Source: a bacterium (GTDB lineage Bacteria > Chloroflexota > Dormibacteria > Aeolococcales > Bog-877). From it: a stretch of 33,167 nucleotides of DNA. Location of the stretch: the NCBI GenBank assembly GCA_021827985.1, contig JAKATL010000032.1:362-33528 (forward strand), given 5' to 3'. The position numbers and the translations under genes are program-made. Positions 8,526 to 15,646 of this stretch are shown here, one piece after another; the first letter of the stretch is position 1, and the number at the start of each line of letters is the position of its first letter. The notes beneath the pieces were generated by a model that had not been told where the DNA came from, did no database searches, and saw only the letters and a program-made list of their open reading frames with translations.

Positions 8526-8789
8526 ATGGAAGAGCTTGCGGTCAGCCGGGCCCGTGATCATCTGGGCGACGCGGTGAATCAGGTCCAGTACGGGCGGGAG
8601 ATGGTCTATCTCACCCGGCATGGTCGCCGGGTGGCGGCGCTGGTGCCCGTTGAAGTTCTGGAGGCCATTGAGGCCGCCGAAGATGCCGAGGATGTGGCTG
8701 AGGCCACCTTCGCGCTGGCCGAACCTGGTCTTGACGTCCCTCTGGCCGAGATCCGCGCTGCTCTCGGGATCCCGCCCCGAACCCGCTGA
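8526..8789 (+). CDS. Phd/YefM-family antitoxin
   Basis: 87 residues: MEELAVSRARDHLGDAVNQVQYGREMVYLTRHGRRVAALVPVE follows the Phd/YefM fold almost position by position (S.AR..L...V..V......V.LTRHGR.VAALVP). The C-terminal third, rich in Ala/Glu and ending LAEIRAALGIPPRTR, would wrap around the toxin. It lies 17 bases before the RelE-like gene, in the usual antitoxin-first operon. Autorepression at its promoter is expected from the family. The pair may stabilise the conjugative remnant or be chromosomal. Confidence 0.88.
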   Translation: MEELAVSRARDHLGDAVNQVQYGREMVYLTRHGRRVAALVPVEVLEAIEAAEDAEDVAEATFALAEPGLDVPLAEIRAALGIPPRTR

Positions 8790-8806
8790 GTCCAGCGGGA
8801 AGCTGA

Positions 8807-9079
8807 TTGTCTGCTCAGGCCTACGAGGTCCGTCTGCGGCCGGCTGCCCGCCGCCAGCTGGAGAGGCTCGAGCGTGCTGTGCAGCTGCGCCTGATCAACG
8901 CCCTGGCGGGCCTGGCGGAGCAGCCAAGGCCGGCCGGAGCCAAGACGCTCCAGGGTCTTCCTGGACTCCTGCGCCTGCGCGTAGGTGCCTACCGCGTGCT
9001 CTATCAGGTGCACGATGATCGGCTTCTGGTGCTGGTCCTGACTCTAGGCCGCCGCCGCGACGTCTACCGCCAGCGGTGA
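8807..9079 (+). CDS. RelE/ParE-family toxin
   Basis: 90 residues from a TTG start at 8807 with GGGAAG just upstream. YEVRLRPAARRQLERLERAVQLRLINALAGL, then KTLQGLPGLLRLRVGAYRVLYQVHDDRLLVLVLTLGRRRDVYR is a complete RelE-type fold: strand, two helices, then R.RVG.YRV.Y....L.VLVL.VG.R..VY. Such proteins cleave ribosome-bound mRNA. Arg residues in the RVGAYR strand and near the C terminus are candidate catalytic positions. A weak 6-bp stem (9098-9118) follows the stop but has no U tract. Confidence 0.88.
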   Translation: MSAQAYEVRLRPAARRQLERLERAVQLRLINALAGLAEQPRPAGAKTLQGLPGLLRLRVGAYRVLYQVHDDRLLVLVLTLGRRRDVYRQR

Positions 9080-9231
9080 GGGACGTCTGGCGCGGATTCC
9101 TTCGGGATCGCGGAAGGAGGCCAGGGAGGTTCTGAGGAGGGCGTGAGGTCAGTTTTCCACAAGAGAGTCTCGCCGCAGCGAGTCTTACGACGGTAGATAC
9201 GACGGTACCCCCGCTTTTTGATCTCGACCTA

Positions 9232-9272
9232 GGGTCTGAAACTCCCTACCTCGGGGTCTGAAACTCCCTACC
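9232..9272. repeat. 19-bp perfect direct repeat, 22-bp period
   Basis: The 19-mer at 9232-9250 (GGGTCTGAAACTCCCTACC) is repeated exactly at 9254-9272, two helical turns apart. Just upstream, a shorter direct repeat (TACGACGGTA) occurs twice around 9186-9209. They lie between the RelE gene and the 3' end of the unknown minus-strand gene. Iteron-like protein-binding sites or a mobile-element end are possible; nothing here decides. Confidence 0.85.
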
Positions 9273-9299
9273 CTGGGCGAGGGTCTCGGAGCGGAGCTC

Positions 9300-9860
9300 C
9301 TACCCTTCTGGGAGCCGTAGCTTATTCAGGAGCTGCCCCAGGCTCTGGAAGCCGATGGCCTCGGCCTGCCGCTCCTGGTCCCGGGCCCGCTCCCTGGTCA
9401 CGAGCGCCTCGTTGTCGGAGTGGCGCTGGGCCTGATCCAGCTCTAGGAGCGCGCCGAACGGGTCTGGATACTCTGCCCTGAGCCGGGATGTGACCCAGGC
9501 CGAGCCACGCCGGGCGGTCAGCTGGGTGAGGACTGCCGTCTGCTTCTTGGAGGGGCTCCTGGTGCCGTACGCGAGCCGCCAGGCCGCCATGACCGGAGGG
9601 GGCAAGGGACTAGTAGGGACGCCACCTGCCAGCAGCTGGGTGCGGCTCGCCTCAAGGCGCCACATCCCGGGCAGCCGTCCCTTTACGAGGCACGCCTTGT
9701 ACCGGGGGTCGTTAGCCACCATGACGGCGAGCGCCCGGCGCACCCGCTTGGCCACCTGCGAGCGCCTGCTCCAGTCGAGCCGTAACAGTTCGGCGATCGC
9801 CGGGAGGTTGCGCTCTGTGTCTACCCTTGGTGAGCCAGGTGCAGGGTTGAAAGTCTGCAT
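9300..9860 (-). CDS. Hypothetical protein
   Basis: 186 residues if started at the ATG at 9860. The frame stays open to 10103, but that part is antisense to the IS3 orfA and lacks protein-like composition. The product is basic and helical (NLPAIAELLRLDWSRRSQVAKRVRRALAVMV; LLNKLRLPEG at the end), with a charged stretch ALVTRERARDQERQAEAIGFQSLGQ near the C terminus. I recognise no family. No strong ribosome site is seen before 9860. Position beside iteron-like repeats and an IS remnant suggests a mobile-element gene, possibly DNA-binding, but that is speculation. Confidence 0.4.
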   Translation of the reverse strand: MQTFNPAPGSPRVDTERNLPAIAELLRLDWSRRSQVAKRVRRALAVMVANDPRYKACLVKGRLPGMWRLEASRTQLLAGGVPTSPLPPPVMAAWRLAYGTRSPSKKQTAVLTQLTARRGSAWVTSRLRAEYPDPFGALLELDQAQRHSDNEALVTRERARDQERQAEAIGFQSLGQLLNKLRLPEG

Positions 9861-9886
9861 CGAGAGGGCGTCCAAGGAGAACGAGG

Positions 9887-10390
9887 ATGACCGTGACCAG
9901 GAACCAAGGGCCGGAGGTTGGATCCCAGCGGAGTAGGGCTGGGCAAGAGCGGCCGGACCCGGAGGTGCCAGCTCGAGCCAAGCCGGCACGGACCTACAGC
10001 GCTCGGTACAAGGCGGGGATCCTAGCCGAGTACGAGAGCTTGGACAGAGAGGGCAAGGGAGCCCTGTTGCGTCGGGAGGGTTTGTACAGCTCACTGATCT
10101 CACTTTGGCGCAAACAACGGGACCGAGGGGGCCTGAAGGCGCTGGCCCAGCCCACGGGGCGGCCGCCAGCAGACCCGGTGGAACGGGACAACCAGTTCCT
10201 GCGGCGGCGGGTCGCCAAGCTCGACGGGGAGCTGGACCGGTTCATGCGGGCCCATGCCCACGGGGAGAACCGCCTGCCCTTGGACCACCCGGCAAGCCGC
10301 TCCAGCCCCGTCCGGCGCACCCGTCCCGTGCTCGCGCCCGCCGCGGCCGCCCACCCCATCCCGCTCACCCCCCTCTGTCTTTCCCCGTGA
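9887..10390 (+). pseudogene. IS3-family OrfA (transposase HTH subunit) remnant
   Basis: ATG at 9887 follows AAGGAG by about 6-7 bases. Residues ~36-119 match IS3-type OrfA: RTYSARYKAGILAEYESLDREGKGALLRREGLYSSLISLWRKQ, then GRPPADPVERDNQFLRRRVAKLDGELDR, that is, a helix-turn-helix followed by the start of a leucine-zipper helix. After about residue 119 the sequence no longer resembles OrfA, and the DDE-bearing OrfB is missing altogether. The element is therefore a dead fragment. Its 3' part runs into a region similar to the leader of the Mur-ligase gene. Confidence 0.75.
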
Positions 10391-10412
10391 ATGACCGCGG
10401 TTAAGCTGGGGG
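10294..10412 (+). repeat. Upstream element, copy A (before SIS gene)
   Basis: This stretch resembles 11571-11715 in order and spacing. Shared parts are a CTCCAGCCCCGTCCGGCGCA-like block (GTTCCAGCCCGGTGCGGCGC in copy B), a CCGCGGCCGCC...CCCACCCC-like block, and the terminal CCCGTGAATG, CGGTTAA and CTGGGGG. Copy B has extra bases in the middle. The end carries the -10 element of the downstream gene in both copies. Confidence 0.65.
10402..10407 (+). promoter_or_regulatory. -10 element of the SIS gene
   Basis: TAAGCT (TANNNT) within the conserved CGGTTAA.CTGGGGG block; transcription near 10414 gives a ~29-base leader with AGGAGGG (10429-10435) before the GTG at 10443. Confidence 0.45.
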
Positions 10413-10442
10413 CCGCAGAGCATTCAGCAGGAGGGCACTCAC

Positions 10443-11444
10443 GTGCGCAGCTTCGCCTACGACGAGCAGGTAGCGGGTCAAGCCGATGCCGTCAGGCGCG
10501 CTCTCGATTGCCCCGGAGTCCCTGCTCTCGATCCAACTCGCCCGGTGCTGTTCTCCGGGATCGGGACATCGCTGCACGCCTGCCGGGTAGCCGCCTACTG
10601 GGTGGCAGAACTCTCTCTGGGGAGAATACGGCCGGCAGCGGTGGAAGCCCACGAGCTGGCGCTGCACGGCCGGTTCACCATGGGCGACCAGATTGTGGTC
10701 GTCTCGCACCGCGGCACCAAGCGCTTCCCCGGAGATCTGCTGGCGCGAGCGCGAGCCGCAGGAGCCACCACCGTCACGGTCACGGGGCTGGGGGCTGCCA
10801 ACCCCGGGGGGGACCACATCCTGAGGACCGGGCCTGACGAGCGGGCCAGCACTCACTCCGTTTCTTACCTCACGGCCTTGGCGGTCCTCGGGCAGATCAT
10901 TGCTCGGATGCTAGATGACGGCGAGTTTTCCAAGATCCTGGCCGGGATTCCCGACGGAATCCGGGAGACACTCGCCCTGCCCGCTCCGGTGGAGATCCTG
11001 AGCCGCCTCATCAACCGGGAGCCGCTGCTGGTCACCGGCTACGGGATAGACGAGATAACTGCCGACGAGGCCGCCCTCAAGATCAAGGAGGGCTGCTACC
11101 TGTACGCGGAGGGGATGTCCGAGGAGCTCGCTCTGCACGGAACCCCAGCGGCCTTCGACCCCCGAATGGGCGCCATCGTGATCAAGCCCGGCCGCGACGA
11201 CGGGGGACGCGCGCGGGACCTGACAGCCCTCCTCCTCGAGCTCGGCGTGGCGGTCCTGGAGGCCGGTCCAGCCGCGGCCGATCTTCCCTTCGCAGACGTG
11301 GAATACCTCCTGCGTCCATTTGTCGCGATCATTCCCATCCAGCGGTTGGTCGCGGAGCTCGCCCGACGCCGAGGGTCCAATCCGGACCTGACCCGAGGAG
11401 ACGTCGAACCTTGGGCATCAGCCATCCACAGGGTGCGGCTCTAG
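10443..11444 (+). CDS. Two-SIS-domain sugar-phosphate isomerase/deaminase-like protein
   Basis: 333 residues; GTG start with AGGAGGG 7 bases upstream. The first SIS domain spans ~30-160 (FSGIGTSLHACRVAAYWVAEL, VVVSHRGTKRFPGDLLARARAAGATTVTVTG, THSVSYLTALAVLGQI). The second spans ~185-310 (LLVTGYGIDEITADEAALKIKEGCYLYAEGMSEELALHGTPAAF), the latter like the GlmS isomerase signature E.ALK.KE..Y..AE....E..HG. The glutaminase domain of GlmS is absent, so it belongs with isomerase-only relatives (AgaS/FrlB/GlmS-like) that act on amino-sugar or fructosamine phosphates. The substrate is not deducible. Its upstream region is a diverged copy of that before the Mur-ligase gene, hinting at common control. 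Confidence 0.8.
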   Translation: MRSFAYDEQVAGQADAVRRALDCPGVPALDPTRPVLFSGIGTSLHACRVAAYWVAELSLGRIRPAAVEAHELALHGRFTMGDQIVVVSHRGTKRFPGDLLARARAAGATTVTVTGLGAANPGGDHILRTGPDERASTHSVSYLTALAVLGQIIARMLDDGEFSKILAGIPDGIRETLALPAPVEILSRLINREPLLVTGYGIDEITADEAALKIKEGCYLYAEGMSEELALHGTPAAFDPRMGAIVIKPGRDDGGRARDLTALLLELGVAVLEAGPAAADLPFADVEYLLRPFVAIIPIQRLVAELARRRGSNPDLTRGDVEPWASAIHRVRL

Positions 11445-11570
11445 TTCGGAGAACGCCGCTACCGAACCGAATGCACCCGACGGAGACAGGTGCGGGTTTC
11501 CATGGTTGACAGGGGTCGGGCTTAGGGCGGAAGCCCGGTTGGGAACCGACTCCTACTCTCCTGGGGCGGG

Positions 11571-11715
11571 CAACCCGTCGCCGTTCCAGCCCGGTGCGGC
11601 GCGCCCGTCTCATGGCCGCGCAACGCCCCTACGGCCAGCCCGCCGACTCTGGCCAGCCGCAGCCGCCTATCCCACCCCCTGGCCACCCCCGTGAATGGTC
11701 ACGGTTAACCTGGGG
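11571..11715 (+). repeat. Upstream element, copy B (before Mur-ligase gene)
   Basis: The partner of the element at 10294-10412. The intergenic stretch 11445-11717 (273 bases) holds no convincing gene. Its last part carries the blocks shared with copy A, a perfect palindrome GGTTAACC (11703-11710) and the -10 of the leaderless Mur-ligase gene. A short Pro/Gln-rich frame through it is not conserved in copy A. Confidence 0.65.
11706..11711 (+). promoter_or_regulatory. Leaderless -10 of the Mur-ligase gene
   Basis: TAACCT (TANNNT) ends 6 bases before the ATG at 11718, so transcription should start at the A of the start codon. No separate ribosome site is placed normally; the intervening bases are all G. 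Confidence 0.5.
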
Positions 11716-11717
11716 GG

Positions 11718-13253
11718 ATGCTTCCCGCCGCCACGCAGCGCCCCCAGGCAGCCGCCCCCCTGCGCGTACCCTCGCGGCTGCAGGGCCTTCTGGACCGGCG
11801 GGTTGACGTGATCGGGGTGGGAAGTGTGGAGGGAGGGGAGATGGCCCACTTCCTTCTGGCGGCTGGCTTCACCCGGGTGGTGGGACACGACCTCAGCCCC
11901 GACCTCCCAGAGCTCGCCAAGGCCCACCGGCTCGCGCACGCCGGCATGGGCGTCGAGGCCGCCCGGGAACACCTGGAGGGCCTGCTCGCCGGCCTGGGGG
12001 AACTCCACCTCGGGGAGCGGTATTTGCAGGGCATCGCGGAGAGCAGCCTGGTGCTGCCCACCCAGGCCTGGTTTCTGCACCCGCGAAACCGCGAGCTGCA
12101 CCAGCTACGGGAGCGCGGCGTCCCCTTCTACTCCCTGATCCAGGCCTACCTGGACCTCTGCCGCGGTCCGGTGCTGGGGGTCACCGGAAGCCACGGCAAG
12201 TCGACCACCTCGGCGCTGGTGGCGCGGGGGCTGAGGGCGATCGCTCCTCTGGTGTGGCTGGCCGGCAACGACCGCCACAACCAGCAGGCGCTGGAGGCGG
12301 TGTCCCGGGACGCGGCCGGCGAGGGGTGGCTGGTGCTGGAGATCTCCAACCGTCAGCTGCTGCAGATGGATCGTGCCCCCCGCTTGGGCTGCATCACCAA
12401 CATCACCGAAAACCACCTGGAGGAGCATGGGGGGATGGACGGCTACGTGGCCTGCAAGCGGCGCATCTTTGAGCTTCCCGGTTGTGAGGTCGGGGTCCGC
12501 AACGCCGACGATCCGGTCAGCCGGGCGACCGGCTCCCTGCCGCGGGGGGTCCGCCAGGTGGTGTTCGCAAAGGAGGAGGCCGGGCTGGGGGAGAGCGACG
12601 GGTGCTTCGAGGAGGACGGCTGGGCGGTGGTCCGCCGCGGATCGGAGCGTCAGGCGGTGCTGGAGCTGGACGGCCTGCGCCTGCCCGGCCAGCACAACCG
12701 GGCCAACGTCCGGGCGGCACTGGCCATGCTGGCTGCCTCGGACGGGGTCCTCTGGCCCCAGCTCCCAGAGGCGGCGCGGGCGCTGGCCGAGCTTCGCCCC
12801 CTCCCCCACCGCATTCAGTTGGTCTGGCAGCAGGGAGGCGTGGACTACTTCGACGACCTCTCCAGCACCACTCCCCAGTCCACCTTGGCCGCGGTCCGGA
12901 CCTTGGCGCGGGAGGTTGTCCTGATCTGCGGGGGTGAGGACAAGTCCATCCCCTTCGATGAGCTTGCCGGTCTGGTGGGGCGCGAGGTGCGCCAGGTGCT
13001 GCTGCTGCCCGGATCAGGGTCGGCGCGGCTGCTGGAGGCGGTGCGGCGGAGCGGCGGCGCGGCGCTGGTACGGGAGATGGGAAGTCTGGAGGAGGCGGTC
13101 CAGGCGGCCCGCTCTCTAGCCCGCCCGGGGGACGCCGTGCTCCTCTCGCCTGCCTGCCCCGGTTTCTTCTCCGCCCACTACGGAGCGGGAGGCTACCGGC
13201 GGGCCCTCAGGGGTGGGCCTACTTCTCCTCGTCCACGAAGGGAGCCAGTGTGA
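11718..13253 (+). CDS. MurD-like Mur-ligase-family amide ligase
   Basis: 511 residues. Mur ligases use ATP to join an amino acid to a carboxylate through an acyl phosphate. An N-terminal Rossmann-like part (VDVIGVGSVEGGEMAHFLLAAGF, 29-51) precedes the P-loop GVTGSHGKSTT (154-164). ITNITENHLEEHGGMDGYVACKRRIF (226-251) includes the Lys247 expected to be carbamylated. LPGQHNRANV (322-331), GGEDKS (405-410) and LLSPACPGF (475-483) complete a MurD layout. The C-domain signature, DSKATN in MurD, reads DDLSSTTPQST (379-389), and the serine after the SPAC block that contacts D-Glu in MurD is Gly482, so the amino-acid substrate probably differs. It overlaps the convergent LysW-like gene by 35 bases. 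It could still be the cell's MurD, but neighbours argue otherwise. Confidence 0.85.
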   Translation: MLPAATQRPQAAAPLRVPSRLQGLLDRRVDVIGVGSVEGGEMAHFLLAAGFTRVVGHDLSPDLPELAKAHRLAHAGMGVEAAREHLEGLLAGLGELHLGERYLQGIAESSLVLPTQAWFLHPRNRELHQLRERGVPFYSLIQAYLDLCRGPVLGVTGSHGKSTTSALVARGLRAIAPLVWLAGNDRHNQQALEAVSRDAAGEGWLVLEISNRQLLQMDRAPRLGCITNITENHLEEHGGMDGYVACKRRIFELPGCEVGVRNADDPVSRATGSLPRGVRQVVFAKEEAGLGESDGCFEEDGWAVVRRGSERQAVLELDGLRLPGQHNRANVRAALAMLAASDGVLWPQLPEAARALAELRPLPHRIQLVWQQGGVDYFDDLSSTTPQSTLAAVRTLAREVVLICGGEDKSIPFDELAGLVGREVRQVLLLPGSGSARLLEAVRRSGGAALVREMGSLEEAVQAARSLARPGDAVLLSPACPGFFSAHYGAGGYRRALRGGPTSPRPRREPV

Positions 13254-13386
13254 AGGGGGCTGTCGCCACCACCTCGAAGACGGCCCCGCAGTTGGGACAG
13301 TCCACCAGCGCCCCCACCTCCTCGTCCCCCAGGAGGTCCAGGTCGGCGCCGCAGTCGGGGCAGCAGCGGTCGGATTGGTCGGCCAT
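13219..13386 (-). CDS. LysW-like zinc-ribbon amino-group carrier homologue
   Basis: 55 residues from the ATG at 13386 with AGGAG 8 bases upstream. CCPDCGADLDLLGDEEVGAL, then VDCPNCGAVFEVV closely follow LysW/ArgW: a CxxC-x17-CxxC ribbon (Cys9, 12, 30, 33) with the linker 'E.G..V.C..CGA..EV'. In LysW the C-terminal Glu of EDWGE carries the growing amino acid through an isopeptide bond. Here the tail is FVDEEK, acidic but ending in Lys, so the canonical carrier Glu is not terminal. The gene is antisense to its neighbours: its 3' end overlaps the Mur-ligase gene, and its 5' end lies 15 bases from the PLP-enzyme start. Alternatives: a carrier with modified chemistry, or a structural zinc ribbon. 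Confidence 0.75.
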   Translation of the reverse strand: MADQSDRCCPDCGADLDLLGDEEVGALVDCPNCGAVFEVVATAPFTLAPFVDEEK

Positions 13387-13400
13387 ATGGAATCTCCTGC

Positions 13401-14420
13401 GTGGCCGCGGCTGAGCCCGGCGGCGGGCACTCCGCGCCTCCCAATTTAGCGAAACCCCCACCCTCCCCGTTCCCGACCCCGCTGGAGCCGGCTCCCGAGC
13501 TGGGATCCCTGCTGGGAATCGAGGAGCTCTGGTTGAAGCGGGAGGACCTCTCGCCCGATGGCTCCCACAAGGGCCGCAGCGCCGAGCGGATGCTGGCGGG
13601 GATGGCCGCCCGGGGCCAATCGGCCGCGGTCATCAGCTCCTCGGGCAACGCCGCCCTGGCGCTGGCCCGCCGGGCCAGCGCCCACAGGGTCCGTCTTCTG
13701 GCACTGGTGTCCCCCGTCACCCCGGAGGTGAAGCTGCGCCGCCTCCTGGAGACCGGCGAGACGGTGGTGGCCAGCCACCACCCGGTGGCTCTGCTGCACC
13801 ACGCCGTGGGGGGCTGGGGGATGGCCGACCTCCGTGGCTCGACCAACGAACTGGCGCCTCTCGGCTACCGCGCGCTCGCCGCTGAGCTGGCTCCGGCCGG
13901 ACCCTGGTCGGCGGTATTCGTGTACAGCTCGAGCGGCGCCACCGCCCTCGGGCTCTGCCAGGGCTGGCGGGAGAGCGGCATCCCCCCCCAGGTGCACCCC
14001 GTGGAAGGGGCGCCCGGAGGTGAGCTGACCCGCCCCTGGTACCGGGGCCAGCCGCCCCTCGAGCCGGCCTCGGTGGGCGAGCTGGGGACCCACCGCAGCC
14101 GGCTCTCCCCCATCCTCCGCCGGGAGGTGATGGGCACTGGGGGACGTGGCTGGCGGGTGGGTGCAGGGCAGCTGGCGGAGGCGCGAGCCGCCGCCCGGCG
14201 GTGCGGGCTGGAGACCTCGTGGGAGGGGTTGGCGGCACTGGCCGCCGCCTCCTCCTGGTCCCGGGGGGCCGGGGGGCGAACGGTGGTCGTGCTGACCGGA
14301 GCAGGATGGCAGCTGGATCTCACCCCCTCCCCCACCCCCCTCGCCCCGACCGCGGACACGCCCGCCGAGCTGGACGCAATCCTCGAACTGGCGGGGTTCA
14401 GTCGGGAGGAAGGTCGGTGA
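13401..14420 (+). CDS. Fold-type-II PLP enzyme, threonine-synthase-like
   Basis: 339 residues. The frame starts at GTG 13401, without a clear ribosome site and back-to-back with the LysW-like start, so the exact start is uncertain; FPTPLE (24-29) is already family sequence. LWLKREDLSPDGSHKGRSAE (43-62) holds the Schiff-base Lys57, SSSGNAALALA (79-89) is the substrate loop, and YSSSGATALGL (175-185) is the phosphate-binding loop. The C terminus has ETSWEGLAALAAA and VVVLTGAGWQ. Such enzymes carry out beta/gamma replacement or elimination on amino acids. The exact reaction is unknown. Its stop overlaps the ATP-grasp start (GTGA at 14417-14420), so the two are coupled. Confidence 0.8.
   Translation: MAAAEPGGGHSAPPNLAKPPPSPFPTPLEPAPELGSLLGIEELWLKREDLSPDGSHKGRSAERMLAGMAARGQSAAVISSSGNAALALARRASAHRVRLLALVSPVTPEVKLRRLLETGETVVASHHPVALLHHAVGGWGMADLRGSTNELAPLGYRALAAELAPAGPWSAVFVYSSSGATALGLCQGWRESGIPPQVHPVEGAPGGELTRPWYRGQPPLEPASVGELGTHRSRLSPILRREVMGTGGRGWRVGAGQLAEARAAARRCGLETSWEGLAALAAASSWSRGAGGRTVVVLTGAGWQLDLTPSPTPLAPTADTPAELDAILELAGFSREEGR
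13443..13448 (-). promoter_or_regulatory. Possible -10 of the LysW-like gene
   Basis: TAAATT on the minus strand (13448-13443), AT-rich in a very GC-rich setting, ~57 bases before the ATG and inside the divergent PLP-enzyme coding sequence. Confidence 0.3.
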
Positions 14421-15646
14421 CCGGTGGACGGGTGTTCTATGTCGCCCCCGACCCGGTGGCCGCCTTGGGCTCCCGGCTGGCGGTCCTGGCGGCCAGCGAT
14501 GCGGGCCTTGCGGCGGACCCCGATCGGCTTACGGTGGTCCCGGGCGGGGGCCGGGCCGGCCGCTCGCTCCTGGAGCTTCCCGAGGTCGGGTGGAGGCTGC
14601 AGCGGGAAGCCTCGGCGGTGGTCCTCTGGACCGGGTCCGCGTCCGCCCGACGGCGGCTCACTGAGCTCGGTGTCCCCAGTGCCAACAGCGATCCCCAGGT
14701 CGCCCGCCGGCTGGAGAACAAGGCCCACTTCCAGGATGCCGCCCGGGCCCGGGGGATCCCGGTGCCTAGGAGCATGTCGGGGGTCGCCGGCCCCGATCTC
14801 CTGCACTCCGCCTCCCATCTTGGGCGGGCGGTCTTCCAGCTGGCCCGGGGATACTCCGGGGCCGCTACCTATCTGGTCCAGGACGCCTCCGATCTGGATG
14901 AGCTGATCGCCAGGTTTGCGGGCCACCCCTGCCGGGTGGCCGAGTTCATGGAGGGGACGCCGGTGACGGTGACCGGGGTGGCCCTCGAGGAAAGGGTGGC
15001 CCTGGGCCCCCCCAGCCTCCAGCTCACCGGCCTTGCCGAGCTCACCCCGCACCCACTGGGATCCTGCGGCAATGACTTCAGCTCCCCGGTACCGGGAGCG
15101 GAGGCGGTGGCCCAGGTGGCCCAGCAGACCGGCGAGTGGCTCCGGGAGCTCGGCCATAGGGGGATATTCGGGGTGGACCTGGTGGTGGATCCGAGAGGGC
15201 ACCCATGGTGCATTGAGGTCAACCCACGGCTGGTGGCCAGCCTCCCCCTCTGGTCGCTCTCCGCGCCGCCCGGCAGCTCCCTGCTCGACCTGCACCTGGC
15301 AGCCTTCGGGCTCGCCGAGGACACAGAGACCGTCCTGGACTGCCGCTGGTCCCAGCTCATCCTCTACCAGCAAGGCAGGGTCGGGAGCGCTGGGGCGCCA
15401 GTGAGCGAGGAGGGAGCGTGGGACTCGGCGGGAAGCTTCGTCCCCGATCGCCGCCTCACGCTGGCCGGACCGAGCCCAGGCCGGGTGGGTCTGATCCGCC
15501 GGTCCCCCGCCGGGCCCGGGAAGGAGCTGGCCCGCCTGATCCTCGAGGGGCCCCTCATCGGGGCCGACGGCGATCTCCTGCCTCATCTGAGGGCCGCCGT
15601 CCTGGCCCTGCGCGCGGAGCTGGAGCCGGAGCCCGCGCGCTCGTAG
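14417..15646 (+). CDS. ATP-grasp carboxylate-amine ligase
   Basis: 409 residues from GTG 14417, which overlaps the PLP-enzyme stop; GGAGGAAGG lies just upstream. LGVPSANSDPQVARRLENKAHFQDAARARGIPVPRS is the entry to an ATP-grasp domain, VAEFMEGTPVTVTGVAL a central strand, and GHRGIFGVDLVVD..GHPWCIEVNPRLVASLPLWS the metal- and ATP-binding end (E..N.R). These enzymes form amide bonds through an acyl phosphate. The N-terminal 80 residues resemble the nucleotide-like PreATP domain. The last ~90 residues are less typical. With a Mur ligase, a PLP enzyme and a LysW-like carrier nearby, a role in building a peptide-like or amino-acid product is likely. The 3' end overlaps the convergent PP2C gene by 92 bases. 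Confidence 0.8.
   Translation: MTGGRVFYVAPDPVAALGSRLAVLAASDAGLAADPDRLTVVPGGGRAGRSLLELPEVGWRLQREASAVVLWTGSASARRRLTELGVPSANSDPQVARRLENKAHFQDAARARGIPVPRSMSGVAGPDLLHSASHLGRAVFQLARGYSGAATYLVQDASDLDELIARFAGHPCRVAEFMEGTPVTVTGVALEERVALGPPSLQLTGLAELTPHPLGSCGNDFSSPVPGAEAVAQVAQQTGEWLRELGHRGIFGVDLVVDPRGHPWCIEVNPRLVASLPLWSLSAPPGSSLLDLHLAAFGLAEDTETVLDCRWSQLILYQQGRVGSAGAPVSEEGAWDSAGSFVPDRRLTLAGPSPGRVGLIRRSPAGPGKELARLILEGPLIGADGDLLPHLRAAVLALRAELEPEPARS

Noticed and set aside
9861..10103. N-terminal extension of the hypothetical minus-strand gene at 9300-9860
   Set aside because: Antisense to the well-recognised IS3 OrfA helix-turn-helix and not protein-like in composition.
13193..14238. Minus-strand frames over the PLP-enzyme gene
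   Set aside because: Arg/Pro/Gly-rich shadows; the plus strand has the PLP lysine and both loops.
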